Origin: Penium margaritaceum
Taxonomy: Eukaryota; Streptophyta; Zygnematophyceae; Desmidiales; Peniaceae
Assembly: GCA_023375785.1 (NCBI GenBank)
Contig: SZWC01001596.1
Span: 101,799 to 165,798 of the forward strand
Length of the DNA stretch: 64,000 nt
Direction: 5' to 3'
The notes under the pieces are model-generated. The model was given only the letters and a program-made list of their open reading frames with translations, had not been told where the DNA came from and made no database searches. A program made the translations under genes and the position numbers. Position 1 is the first letter of the stretch. Each line of letters opens with the position of its first letter. Shown here in pieces: positions 22,846 through 37,812 of the stretch.

Positions 22846-25800
22846 CGTGTTCTGATTCACAGCCGTTTAAGGTACTTGGTAAACTTTGTGGTCATGGTCA
22901 GTGGCACATGCGAATGTTGTCAAGGCATTGCACACAATAGCCGTGCCAAGCCACCGGGTTTCTACCTTGTTTATACCTACAAGTTCATGCATATTAGATG
23001 TACGCTGTGATTGGGCAGTTTGACCGTGGCTGACTCGTGTTACGAATCGTAGAAGTTAAAGTCACTTGGTAAACTTTGTGGTCATGGTCAGTGGCACATG
23101 CCAACTTTGTCAAGGCATTGCGCACAATAGCCACACCGAGCCACCAGTATTATACCATGTTTGCACCTGCAACATCATACCTAGTACATCTACACTGTGA
23201 TTGGACACTCTGACCGTGGCTGACTCGTGTTGTGATGAATAGAAGTAAAAGTCACTTGGATGCATTTGTGGTCATGGTCAGTGGCACATGCCAACTTTGT
23301 CAAGGCATTGCACACAACATCCACACCAAGCCACCAGTATTCTACCTTTTTTATACATGTAAGGTCATGCCTAGTATATCTACACTGTGATTCGACACTC
23401 TGACCGTGGCTGACTCGTGTTATGATTCATACCCGTTTAAAGTACTTGGTAAACTTTGTGGTCATGGGCAGTGGCACATGCCAACTTTGTCAAGGCATTG
23501 CGCACAATAGCCACACCAGTATTCTACCCTGTTTATACCTGTAAGGTCATGCCCAGTATATGTGCACTGTAATTGGACACTCTCACCATGGCTGACTCGT
23601 GTTATGATCATCAGAAGTAAAAGTCACTTGGATACATTTGTGGTCATGGTCAGTGACACATGCCAACTTTGTCAAGGCATTGTGCACAATAGCCACACGG
23701 AGCCACCTGTATTCTACCTTGTTTGCACATGCAAGATCATGCCTAATACATCTGCACTGTGATTGGACACTCTGACCGCGGCTGACTCGTGTTATGATCA
23801 ATAGAAGTAAGGGTCGCTTGGATACATTTGTGGTCATGGTCAGTGGCACGTGCCAACTTTGTCAAGGCATTGCGCACAATAGCCACTCCGAGCCACCACT
23901 ATTCTACCTTGCTTATACATGTAAGGTCATGCATATTAGATGTGCACTGTGATTTGACACTCTGACCGTGGCTGACTCGTGTTATGATTCATATAAGTAA
24001 GAGTCACTTTGATACATTTGTGGTCATGGTCAGTGGCACATGCCAACATTGTCAAGGCATTGTACACAATAGCCACACCAAGCCACCAGTATTCTACCTT
24101 GTTTATACCTGCAAAGGCATGCTTAGTATATCTGCACTATGATTGGACACTCTGGCTGTGGCTGACTCGTGTTATGATTCATAGCCGTTTAAGGTACTTG
24201 GTAATCTTTGTGGTCATGGTCAGTGGCACATGCCAACTTTGTCAAGGCATAGGGCACAATAGCCGTGCCAAGCCACCGGTTTTTTACCTTGTTTATACCT
24301 GCAACGTCATGCATATTATAGGTGCAGTGTGGTTGGGCACTCTGACCGTAGTTGACTCGTGTTACAATTTGCACAAGTTAAAGTAACTTGGTAAACTTTG
24401 TGGTCATGGTCAGTGGGGCATGCCAACTTTGTAAAGGCATTGCGCACAATAGCCATGCCAAGCCACCGGTTTTAGTCCTTGTTTTTACCTGCAAGGTCAT
24501 GCCTAGTACATCCGAACTGTGATTGGACACTGTGACCGCGGCTGACTCGTGTTATAAATCATATATGTAAAAGTCACATGGATACATTTGTGGTCATGGT
24601 CAGTGGCACATGCCAACTTTGTCAAGGCATTGCGCACAATAGCCACAGCAAGCCACCAGTATTCTACCTTGTTTATACCTGTACGGTCATGCCCAGTATA
24701 TAAGTACTGTGATTGGACACTCTGACCGTGGCTGACTCATGTTATCATTCATAACCGTTTAAGGTACTTGGTAAACTGTGTTGTCATGGTCAGTGGCACA
24801 TGCCAACTTTGTCAAGGCATTGCGCAAAATAGCCGTGCCAAGCCACAGGTTTTTTACCTTCTTTATACTTGCAAGGTCATGCATATAAGATGTGCGCTGT
24901 GATTGGGCACTCTGACCGTGGCTGACTCGTGTTACGATTCGTAGAAGTGAAAGTCACTTTGTAAACTTTGTAGTCATGGTCAGTGGCACATGCCAACTTT
25001 GTCAAGGCATTGCGCACAATAGCCACACCGAGCCACCGGTATTCTACCATTTTTTAACCTACAAGATTATGCCTAGTTCATCTGCACTCTAATTGGACAC
25101 TCTTACCGTGGCTGACTCGTGTTATGATCAATAGAAGTAAAAGTCACTTTGATACATTAGTGGTCATGGTTTGTGGCACATGTTAACTTTGTCAAGGCAT
25201 TGCGCACAATAGCCACACCGAGCCACCAGTATTCTACCTTGTTTGTACCTGCAAGATCATGCATAGTACATCTGCACTGTGATTGGACACTCTGACCGTG
25301 GCTGACTCGTGTTATGATTCATAGCCGTTGAAGGTACATGGTAACCTTTGTTGTCATGGTCAGTGGCACATGCCAACTTTGTCAAGGCATTGTGCACAAT
25401 AGCCGTATCAAGCCACCAGTATTCTACCTTGTTTATACCTGCAAGGTCACGCATATTAGATGTACATTGTGATTGGGCACTCTGACCGTGGCTGACTCGT
25501 GTTACGATTCGTATAAGTTAAAGTCGCTTGGTAAACTCTGTGGTCATGGTCAGTGGCACGTGCCAATATTGTCATGGCGTTGCGCACAATAGCCAAACCG
25601 AGCCACCAGTATTGTACCTAGTACATTTGCAGTGTGATTGGACACTCTTACCGTAGCTGACTCGTGTTATGATCAATAGAAGTAAATGTCACTTGGATAC
25701 ATTCGTGGTCATGGTCAGTGGCACATGCCAACTTTGTCAAGGCATTGCATACAAAAGCCGTTCCATGCCACCGATGTCTTACCTTGTTCAGTCCTGTAAG

Positions 25801-28800
25801 GTCACCCCCAGTATTTCTGCACTGTGATTGGACACTCTGACCGTGGCTGACTGGTGTTATGATCAATAGATTTAAATTTCACTTGGATACATTTGTGGTC
25901 ATGGTCAGTGGCACATGCCAACTTTGTCAAGGCATTGCGCACAATGGCCACACGGAGCCACCAGTATTCTACCTTGTTTGCACCTGCAAGATCATTCCCA
26001 GTACATCTGCACTGTGATTGGACACTCTGATCGTGGCTGCCTCGTGTTATGGTTCGTAGAAGTAAAAGTCACTTGGTAAACGTTGTGGTCATGGTCAGTG
26101 GCACATGCCAAGTTTGTCAAGGCATTGCGCACAATAGCCGTGCCAAGCCACTGGTTTTTTACCTTGTTTATATCTGCAAGGTCATGCATATGAGATGTGC
26201 ACTGCGATTGGGTACTCTGACCGTGGCTGACTCGTGTTATGATTCGTAGAAGTTAAAGTCACTTGGTAAACTTTGTGGTCATGGTTAGTTTAACATGCCA
26301 ACTTTGTCAAGGCATTGCGCACAATAGCCACGCCGAGCCACCAGTATTCTACCTTGTTTGCACCTGCAAGATCATGCCTAGTACATCTGCACTGTGATTG
26401 AACACTCCGACCATGGCTGACTCATGTTATGATTCGTAGAAGATAAAGTCACTTGGTAAACTTTGTGGTCATGGTCAGTGGCACATTCCATCTTTGTCAA
26501 TGCATTGCGCACAATAGCCATGCCAAGCCACCGTTTTTTTACCTTTTTATACCTGCAAGGTCATGCATAGTAGATGTGCACTGTGATTGGGTACTCTGAC
26601 TGTGGCTGACTCGTGTTATGATTTGTAAAAGTTAAATTCACTTGGTAAACTTTGATTTCATGGTCAGTGGCAAATGCCAACTTTGTCAAGGCATTGTGCA
26701 AAATAGCCGTGCCAAGCCACCAGTATTCTACCTTGTTTATACTTGCAAGTTCATGCCCAGTACATGTGCACTGTGATTGGACACTCTGACAGTGGCTGAC
26801 TCGTGTTATGATCAATAGAATTAAAAGTCACTTGGATACATTCGTGGTCATGGTCAGTGGCACATGCCAACTTTGTCGAGGCATTGTGCACAATAGCCAC
26901 ACCGAGCTACCAGTATTCTACCTTGTTTGCACCTGAAAGATCATGCCTAATACATCTACACTGTGATTGGACACTCTGACCGTGGCTGACTCGTGTCATG
27001 ATCAATAGAAGTAAAAGTCACTTGGATACATTTGTGGTCATGGTCAGTGGCACATGCCAACTTTGTCAAGGCATTGCGCACAATAGCCACACCAAGCCAC
27101 CAGTATTCTACATTTTTTGTACCTGCAAGGTCATGCCTAGTATATCTGCACTGTGATTGGACATTCCGACCATGGTTGACTCGTGTTATGATTCATAGTT
27201 GTTTAAGGTACTTGGTAAACTTTGTGGTCATGGTCAGTAGCACATGCCAACTTTGTCAAGACATTGCACACAATAGCCACACTGAGCCACCAGTATTCTA
27301 CCTTGTTTATACCTGCAATATCATGTCCAATATATCTGCACTGTGATTGGACACTCTAACCGTGGCTGACTCGTGTTATGATCAATAGAAGTAAAAGTCA
27401 CTTGGATACATTTGTGGTCATGGTCAGTGGCACATGCCAACTTTGTCAAGGCATTGCGCACAATAGCCACATCCAGCCACCAGTATTCTACCTTGTTTGC
27501 ACCTGCAATATCATGTCCAATATATCTGCACTGTGATTGGACACTCTAACCGTGGCTGACTCGTGTTATGATCAATAGAAGTAAAAGTCACTTGGATACA
27601 TTTGTGGTCATGGTCAGTGGCACATGCCAACTTTGTCAAGGCATTGCGCACAATAGCCACATCCAGCCACCAGTATTGTACCTTGTTTGCACCTGCAAGA
27701 TCATGCCCAGTATATCGGCACTGTGACTGGGTACTCTGACCGTGGCTGACTCCCGTTATGATTCGTAGAAGTTCAAGTTACTTGGTAAACTTTGTGGTCA
27801 TGGTCAATGGCACATGCCAACTTTTTCAACGCATTGCGCACAATAGCCACACCGAGCCACCAGTATTCTACCTTGTTTGAACTTGCAAGATCATGCCTAG
27901 TACATCTGCACTTTGATTGGACACTCTGACTGTGTCTGACGCATGTTATGATTCATAGATTTAAAAGTCACTTGGATATATTTGTGGTCATGGTCAGTGG
28001 CACATGCCAACTTTGTCAAGGCATTGCACACAATAGCCACACCGAGCCACCAGTATTCTACCTTGTTTGCACCTGCAATATCATACCTAGTACATAAGCA
28101 CTGTGATTGGACATTCTGACCGTGGCTGACTCCTGTTATGATCAATAGAAGTAAAAGTCACTAGGATATATTTGTGGTCATGGTCAGTGGCACATGCCAA
28201 CTTTGTCAAGGCATTGCGCACAATAGCCGTGCCAAGCCACCAGTATTCTACCTTGTATATACCTGCAAGGTCCTGCCCAGTATATCTGCACTGTGATTAG
28301 ACACTCTGACCGTGGCTGACTTGTGTTATGATTCATAGAAGTAAAAGTCACTTGGATACATTTGTGGTCATGGTCAGTGGCACATGCCAAGTTTGTCAAG
28401 GCATTGCGCACAATAGCCACACCGATCCACCAGTATTGTACCTTGTTTGCACCTGCAAGATCATGCCTAGTACAATTGTACTGTGATTGGACACTCTGAC
28501 CGTGGCTGACTTGTGTTATGATCAATAGAAGTAAAAGTCACTTGGATACACTTGTGGTCATTTTCACTGGCATATGCCAACTTTGTCAAGGCATTGTGCA
28601 CAATAGCCACACCAAGCCACCAGTATTCTACCTTGTTTATACCTGTAAGGTCATGCCCAGTATGTATCCATTGTGACTGGAGACTCTGACCGTGGCCGAC
28701 TCGTGTTATGATTCATAGCTGTTTAAGGTATTTGGTAAATTTTGTGGTCATGGTCAGTGGCACATAACAACTTTGTCAAGGCCTTGCGCACAATAGCCGT

Positions 28801-31800
28801 ACCTAGCCACCTGTTTTTAACCTTGTTTATACCTGCAAGGTTATGCATATTAGATGTGCACTAAGATTGGGTACTCTGACCGTTGGTGACTCATGTTATG
28901 ATTCGTATAAGTTAAAGTCACTTGGTAAACTTTGTGGTCATGGTCAGTGGCACATGCCACCTTTGTCAAGGCATTGCACACAATAGCCATGCCAAGCCGC
29001 CAGTGTTCTACCTTGTCTATACCTGCAAGGTCATGCCTAGTACATACGAACTATGATTGGATACTTCGACCGTGGCTGAATCGTGTTATGATCAATATAA
29101 GTAAATGTCACTTGGATACATTTGTGCTCGTGGTCAGTGGTACATGCCAACTTTGTCAAGGCATTCCGCACAATATCCACACCGAGCCACCAGTGTTCTA
29201 CCCTTTTGATACCAGCAAGGTCATGCCCAGTATATCTTCCCTATGATTGCACACTCTGACCGTGGCTGACGCGTGCTATGATTCATAGCCGTTTAAGGCA
29301 CTTGGTAAACTTTGTGGTCATGGTCAGTGGCACATGCCAATTTTATCAAGGCATTGCGCACCATAGCCACGTCAAGCTACCAGTATTCTACCTTGTTTAT
29401 ACGTGTAAGGTCATGCATAGTAGATGTGCACTGTAATTGGGCACTCTGACCGTGGCTGACTCGTGTTACAATTCGTAGAAGTTAAAATCACTTGATAAAC
29501 GTTGTTGTCATGGTCAGTGGCACATGCCAGATTTGTCAAGGCATTGCGCACAATAGCCGTGCCAAGCCACCAATTTTTTACCTTTTTTTTACCTGCAAGG
29601 TCATGCCTACTACATCTGAACTGTGATTGGACACTCTGACCATGGCTGAATCGTGTTATGATTCATAGATGTAAACGTCACTTGGATACATTTTTGGTCA
29701 TGGTCAGTGGCACATGCCAACTTTGTCAAGGCATTGCGCAAAATAGCCATTATGAGCGACCTGTATTCTACCTTGTTTATACCTGTAAGGTCATGCCCAG
29801 TATATCTGCACTGTGACCGGACACTCTAACCGTGGCTGACTCGTGTTGTGATTTAGAGCCGTTTAAGGTACTTGGTAAACTTTGTGGGCATGGTCAGTGG
29901 CACATGCGAATGTTATCAAGGCATTGCACACAATAGCCGTGCCAAGCCACCGGGTTTCTTCCTTGTTTATACTTGCAAGTTCATGCAAATTATATGTACG
30001 CTGTGATTGGACACTCAGACCGTGACTGACTCGTGTTACGATTCGTAGAAGTTAAAGTCACTTGGTAAACTTCGTGGTCATGGTCAGTGGCACATGCCAA
30101 CTTTGTCAAGGTATTGCGCACAATAGCCACACCGAGCCACCAGTATTCGACCATGTTTGCACCTTCAACATCATGCCTAGTACATCTACACTGTGATTGG
30201 ACAATCTGACCGTGGCTGACTCATGTTGTGACGAATAGAAGTAAAAGTCACTTGGATGCATTCGTGGTCATGGTCAGTGGCACATGCCAACTTTGTCAAG
30301 GCATTGCACACAACAGCCACACCAAGCCACCAGTATTCTACCTTGTTTATACATGTAAGGTTATGCCCACTATATATACACTGTGATTCGACACTCTGAC
30401 CGTGGCTGAATCGTGTTATAGTTCATAGCCGTTTAAAGTACTTGGTAAACTTTGTGGTCATGGGCAGTGGCACATGCCAACTTTGTCAAGGCATTGTGCG
30501 CAATAGCCATACCAAGCCACCAGTATTCTACCTTGTTTATACCTGTGAGGTCATGCCCAGTATATCTGCACTGTAATTGGACACTCTGACCATGGCTGAC
30601 TCGTGTTATGATCAATAGAAGTAAAAGTCACTTGGATACATTTGTGGTCATGGTCAGTGACACATGCCAACTTTGTCAAGGCATTGTGCACAATAGCCAC
30701 ACAGAGCCACCTCTATTCTACCTTTTTTGCACCTGCAAGACCATGCCTAGGACATCTGCACTGTGATTGGACACTCTGACTGTGCCTGACTCGTGTTATG
30801 ATCAATATAAGCAATAGTCGCTTGGATACATTTGTGGTCATGGTCAGTGGCACATGCCAACTTTGTCAAGGCATTGCGCACAATAGCCACATGGAGCCAC
30901 CACTATTCTACCTTGTTTATACCTGTAAGGTCATGCATAGTAGATGTGCACTGTGATTGGACACTCTGACCGTGGCTGACTCGTGTTATGATTCATATAA
31001 GTAAAAGTCACTTTGATACATTTGTGGTCGTGGTCAGTGGCACATGCCAACATTGTCAAGGCATTGTACACAATAGCCACACCGAGCCACCAGTATTCTA
31101 CCTTGTTTATACCTGCAAAGGCATATATATGCACTATGATTGGAAACTCTGGCTGTGGCTGACTCGTGTTATGATGCATAGCCGTTTAAGGTACTTGGTA
31201 AACTTTATGGTCGTGGTCAGTGGCGCATGCCAACATTGTCAAGGCATTGTGCACAATAGCCGTGCCAAGCCACCGGTTGTTTACCTCGTTTTACCTACAA
31301 GGTCATGCCTAGTACATCGGAACTGTGATTGGACACTCTCACCGTGGCTGACTCGTGTCATGATCAATAGAAGTAAAAGTCACTTAGAAACATTTGTGGT
31401 CATGGTCAGTGGCACATGCCAACTTTGTCAAGGCATTGCGCACAATAGCCACACATAGCCACCAGTATTGTACCTTGTTTGCACTCGGAAGATCATGCCC
31501 AGTATGTCTGCACTGTGATTGGGTACTCTGACCGTGGCTGACTCGCGTTATGATCAATAGAAGTAAAAGTCACTAGGATATATTTGTTGTCATGGTCAGT
31601 GGCACATGCCAACTTTGTCAAGGCATTGTGCACAATAGCCGTGCCAAGCCACCAGTATTCTACCTGCAAGGTCCTGCCCAGTATATCTGCACTGTGATTA
31701 GACACTCTGACCGTGGCTCACTCATGTTATGATTCATAGAAGAAAAAGTCACTTGGATACATTTGTGGTCATGGTCAGTGGCACATGCCAATTTTTTCAA

Positions 31801-34800
31801 GGCATTGCGCACAATAGCCACACTGAGCCACCAGTATTGTACCTTGTTTTCACCTGCAAGATCATGCCTAGTACCTCTGCTCCGTGATTGGACACTCTGA
31901 CCGTGGCTGACTCGTGTTACGATTCGAAGAAGTTAAAGTCACTTGGTAGACTTTGTGGTCATGGTCAGTGGCACATGCCGGCTTTGTCAAGGCATTACGC
32001 ACAACAGCCACACCGAGCCACCACTATTCTACCTTGTTTATACCTGTAAGGTCATGCCTAGTATATCTGCACTGTGATTGGATACCCCGACCGTGGCTGA
32101 CTCTTGTTATGATTCATAGCCGTTTAAGGTACTTGGTAAGCTTTGTGGTCATGGTTAGTGGCACATGCCAACTTTGTCAAGGCATTGCGCACATTAGGCG
32201 TGCCATGCCACCGGTTTTTACCTTGTTTATACCTGCAAGGTCATGTATATTAGATGTGCACTGTGATTGGGCACTCTGACCGTGGCTGACTCGTGTTACG
32301 ATTCGTAAAAGTTAAAGTCACTTGATAAACTTTGTGGTCATGGTCAATGGCACATGCCAACTTTGTCAAGGCATTGCGCACAATAGCCACACCGAGCCAC
32401 TAATATTCAACCTTGTTTGCACCTGAAAGATCATGCCTAGTACAGCTGTACTGTGATTGGACACTCTGACCATGACTCACTCGTGTTATGATCAATTGAA
32501 GTAAAAGTCACTTGGATACATTTGTAGTCATGGTCAGTGGCACATGCCAACTTTTCCAAGGCATTGCGTACAATAGCCACACCAAAGCACCAGTATTCTA
32601 CCTTGTTTCTACCTGTAAGGTCATGCCTAGTATATCTGCACTGTGATTGGACACTCTGACCGTGGCTCACTTGGGGTCTTATTCATAGCCGTTTAATGTA
32701 CTTGGTAAACGTTGTGGTCATGGTCAGTGGCACATGCCAACTTTGTCAAGGCATTGCGCACATTAGCCGTGGCAAGCCACCGGTTTTTACCTTGTTCATA
32801 CCTGCAAGGTCATGAATATTAGATGTGCACTGTGATTGTGCATTCTGACCGTGGCTGACTCGTGTTACAATTCGTAGAAGTAAAAGTCATTTGATACACT
32901 TTGTGGTCATGGTCAGTGGCACATGCCAACTTTGTCAATGCATTGCGCAAAATAGCCACACCGAGCCACTAGTATTATGTCTTGTTTGCACCTGTAAGAT
33001 CATGCCTAGTACATCTGCACTGTGATTGGACACTCTGACCATGGCTGACTCGTGTTATGATCAATAGAAGTAAAAGTCACTTGGATACATTTGTGGTCAT
33101 GGTCAGTGGCACATGCCAACTTTGTCAATGCATTGCGCAAAATAGCCACACCGAGCCACTAGTATTATGTCTTGTTTGCACCTGTAAGATCATGCCTAGT
33201 ACATCTGCACTGTGATTGGACACTCTGACCATGGCTGACTCGTGTTATGATCAATAGAAGTAAAAGTCACTTGGATACATTTGTGGTCATGGTCAGTGGC
33301 ACATGCCAACTTTGTCAAGGCATAGCGCACAATAACCACACCAAGTCACCAGTATTCTACCTTGTTTGTACGTGCAAGATTATGCCTAGTACATCTGCAC
33401 TATGATTGGACACTCTGACCGTGCCTGACTCGTGTTATGATCAATAGAAGTAAAAGTCACTTGGATACATTTGTGGTCATGGTCAGTGCAACATGCCAAC
33501 TTTGTCAAGGCATTGCGCACAATAGCCACACCGAGCCACCAGTATTCTACCATATTTATACCTGCAAGGTCATGCCCAGTACATCTGCACTATGATTGGA
33601 CACTCTGACCGTGGTTGACTCCTGTTATGATCAATAGAAGTAAAAGTCACTTGGATACATTTGTGGTCATGGTCAGTGGAACATGCCAACTTTGTCAAGG
33701 CATTGCGCACAATAGCCAAACCGAGCCACCAGTATTCTACCCTATTTGTTCGTACAAGATTATGCCTAGTACATCTGCACTGTGATTGGACACTCTGACT
33801 GTGGCTGACTCGAGCAATGATCAATAGAAGTAAAAGTCACTTGGATAGATATGTGGTCATGGTCAGTGGCACATGCCAACTTTGTCAAGGCATTGCGCAC
33901 AATAGCCACACCGAGCCACCACTATTCTACCTTGTTTTTACGTGCAAGATCATGCCTAGTACGTCTGCATTGTGATCAGACACTCTGACCGTGGCTGACT
34001 CGTGTTATGATTCATAGCCGTTTAAGGTACTTGCTAAACTTTGTGGTCATGGTCAGTAGCACATGCCAACATTGTCAAGGAATTGCGCACAATAGCCACA
34101 CCGAGCCACCAGTATTCTACCTTGTTCATACCTGCAAGGTCATGTCCAGTATATCTACACTATCATTGGACACTCTGACCGTGGCTGACTCGTGTTATGA
34201 TCAATAGAAGTAAAAGTCACCTGGATACATTTGTGGTCATGGTCGGTGGCACATGCCAACTTTGTCAAGGCATTGCGCAAAATAGCCACCAGTATTCTAT
34301 CCTGTCTGTACCGACAAGGTCATGCCCAGTATATCTGCACTGTGATTGGACACTCTGACCGTGGCTGACTCTTGTAATGATTCATATCCGTTTAAGGTAC
34401 TAGGTAAACTTTGTCGTCATGGTCAGTGGCACATGCCGACTTTGTCAAGGCATTGCGTACAATAGCCATGCCAAGCCACCGGTTGTTTACCTTGTCTATA
34501 CATGCAAGATCATGCCTAGTACATCTGCACTGTGATTGGTCACTCTGACTGTGGCTGACGCAAGTTACGATTGGTAGACGTAAAAGTCACTTGGATACAT
34601 TTGTGGTCATGGTCAGTTGCACATGCCAACTTTGTCAAGGCATTGTGCACAATAGCCACACCCAGCCACCAGTATTCTACCTTGTTTTTACCTGCAAGAT
34701 CATGCCTAGTACGTCTGCACTGTGATCGGACACTCTGACAGTGGCTGACTCGTGTTGTGATTCATAGCCGTTTAAGGTACTTGGTAAACTTTGTGGTCAT

Positions 34801-37800
34801 GGTCAGTGGCACATGCCAACTCTGTCAAGGCATTGCGCAAAATAGCCACACTGAGCCACCAGTATTATACCTTGTTGATACCTGCAAGGTCATGTCTAGT
34901 ATATCTGTACTGTGATTGGACACTCTGACCGTGGCTGACTCGTGTTATGATCAATAGAAGTAAAAGTCTCTTGGATACATTTGTGGTCATGGTCAGTGGC
35001 ACATGCCAACTTTGTTAAGGCATTGCCCACAATAGCCACAGCAAGCCACCAGTATTCTATCCTCTCTGTACCGACAAGGTCATGCCTAGTATATCTGCAC
35101 TTTGATTGGACACTATGACCGTGGCTGACTCTTGTAATGATTCATATATGTTTAAGGTACTTGGTAAACATTGTGGTCATGGTCAGTGGCACATGCCGAC
35201 TTTGTCAAGGCATTGCGTACAATAACCGTGCCAAGCCACCGGTTGTTTACCTTGTCTATACTTGCAAGGTCATGCCTAGTACATCTGAACTGTGATTGGG
35301 CACTCTGACTGTGGCTGACTCAAGTTACTATTGGTAGACGTAAAAGTCACTTGGATACATTTGTGGTCATGGTCAGTAGCACATGCCACCTTTGTCAAGG
35401 CATTGCGCACAATAGCCACACCGAGCCACCCGTATTCTACCTTGTTTATACCTGCAAGGTCATGCCCAGTATATCTACACTGTGATTGGAAACTCTGACT
35501 GTGGCGGACTCGTGTTATGATTCATAGCCGTTTAAGGTACTTGGTGAACTTTGTGCTTATGGTCAGTGGCACTTTCCAATTTTGTCAAGGCATTGCGCAC
35601 AACAGGGACACCGAGCCACCAGTATTCTACCTTGTTTGAACCTGCAAGATCATTCCTAGTACATCTTCAGTGTGATTGGACACTCTGACCGTGTCTCACT
35701 CGTGTTATGATCAATAGAAGTAAAAGTCACTTGGATACATTTGTGGTCATGGTCAGTGGCACATGCCAACTTTGACAAGGCATTGCGCACAATAGCCGTG
35801 CCAAGCCACCGGTTTTTTACCTTGTTTATATCTGCAAGGTCATGCATATAAGATGTGTACTATGATTGGGCACTCTGACTGTGGCTGACGCATGTTACGA
35901 TTCGTAGAAGTTAAAGTCACTTGGTAAACTTTGTGGTCATGGTCAGTGACACATGCCAAATTTGTCAAGGCATTGCGCACAATAGCCGTACCAAGCCACT
36001 GGTGTTTTACCTTGTTTATACCTGAAATTTCATGCATATTAGATGTGCACTGTGACTGGGCACTATGACCGTGGCTGACTCGTGTAACGATCAATAGAAG
36101 TAACAGTCAATTGGATACATTTGTGGTCATGGTCAGTGGCACATGCCAACTTTGATAAGGCATTGCGCAGCATAGCCACACCGAGCCACCAGTATTCTAC
36201 CTTTTTTATACCTGCAAGGTCATGCCCAGTATATCTGCACTATGATTGGACACTCTAAACGGGGCAGACTCGTGTTATGATTCATAGCCATTTACGGTAA
36301 ATGGTAACCTTTGTGGTCATGGTTAGTGGCACATGCCAACGTTGTCAAGGCATGGCGTACAATAGCCGTGCCAAGCCACCGGTTTTTTACCTTGTTTATA
36401 CGTGCAAGGTCATGCATGTTAGATGTGCATTGTGATTGGGCACTCTGACTGTAGCTAACTTGTGTTATGATTAGTAGAATTTAAAGTCACTTGGTAAACT
36501 TTGTGGTCATGGTCAGTGGCACATGCCAACTTTGTCAAGGCATTGCGCACAATAGCCACACCGAGCCACCAGTATTCTACCTTGTTTGCACCTGCAAGAT
36601 CATGCCTAGTATATCTGCACAGTGATTGGACACTCTGACCGTGGCTGACTCGCGTTATGATCAATAGAAGTAAAAGTCACTTGGATATATTTGTGGTCGT
36701 GGTCAGTGGAACATGCCAGCTTAATCAAGGCATTGCACACAATGGCCACACCGAGCCACCTGCATTCTGCCTTGTTTGAACCTGCAATATCAAGCCTAGT
36801 ACATTTGCACTGTGATTGGACACTCTGACCGTGGCTGACTCGTGTTATGATCAATAGAAGTAAAAGTCAGTTGGATACATCTGTGGTCATGGTCAGTGGA
36901 ACATGCCAACTTTGTCAAGGTATTGCGCACAATAGCCACACCGAGCCACCAGTATTCTGCCTTGTTTGTACCTGGAAGGTAATGCCCATTATATATGCAC
37001 TGTGATTGGACACTCTAACCGTGGCTGACTCGTGTTATTATTCATAGCGGTTTAAGGTACTTGGTAAACTTTGTGGTCATGGTTAGTGGCACATGCCACC
37101 TTTGTCAAGGCATTGCGCACAATAGCCGTGCCAAGCCACCGGTGTTTTACCTTGTCTATACCTACATGGTCATGTCTAGTACATCTGAACTGTGATTGGG
37201 CACTCTGACTTTGGCTGAATTCGTATAAATTAAAGTCACTTGCTAAACTTTGTGGTCATGGTCAGTGGCACATGCCAGCTTTGTCAAGGCATTGCACACA
37301 AAAGCCGTGCCAAGCCAACAGTATTCTACCTTGTTTGTACCTGCAAGATCATGCCTAGTACATTTGCACTGTGATTGGACACTCTGACTGTGGCTGACTC
37401 GTGTTATGATCAATAGAAGTAAAAGTCACTTGGATACATTTGTGGTCATGGTCAGTGGTACATGCCAACTTTGTCAAGACATTGCGCACAATAGCCACAC
37501 CAAGCCACCTGTATTCTACCTTGTTTATACCTGCCAGGTCATGCCCAGTATATTTGCACTGTGATTGGACACTCTGACCGTGGCTGACTCGTGTTATGAT
37601 TCATAGCCGTTTAAGGTACTTGGTAAATTTTGTGGTCATGGTCAGTGGCACATTCCAACTTTGTCGAGGCATTGCGCACAATAGCCGTGCCAAGCCACCA
37701 GCTTTTTACCTTGTTTATGCCTGCAAGGTCATGCATATTAGATATGCAATGTGATTGGGCACTCTGACTATGGCTGACTCGTGTTACGCTTCTTAAAAGT

Positions 37801-37812
37801 TAAAGTCACTTG
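22841..37812 (-). repeat. 190-bp satellite, segment S4 (reverse)
   Basis: About 79 monomers in reverse orientation. Two main monomer types mingle: one with ATTCATAGCCGTTTAAGG, GCCGTGCCAAGCCACCGG and CATATTAGATGTGCAC, and one with GATCAATAGAAGTAAAAG, CACACCGAGCCACCAG and GCCTAGTACATCTGCAC. Higher-order copies are visible: 22860-24180 recurs at 29856-31190; 34290-34590 recurs 760 bp later; and a 190-bp unit is doubled almost exactly near 33000-33300. All the short frames here are repeat by-products. The array stops at element E with target duplication ACTTG (37808-37812). Confidence 0.96.
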
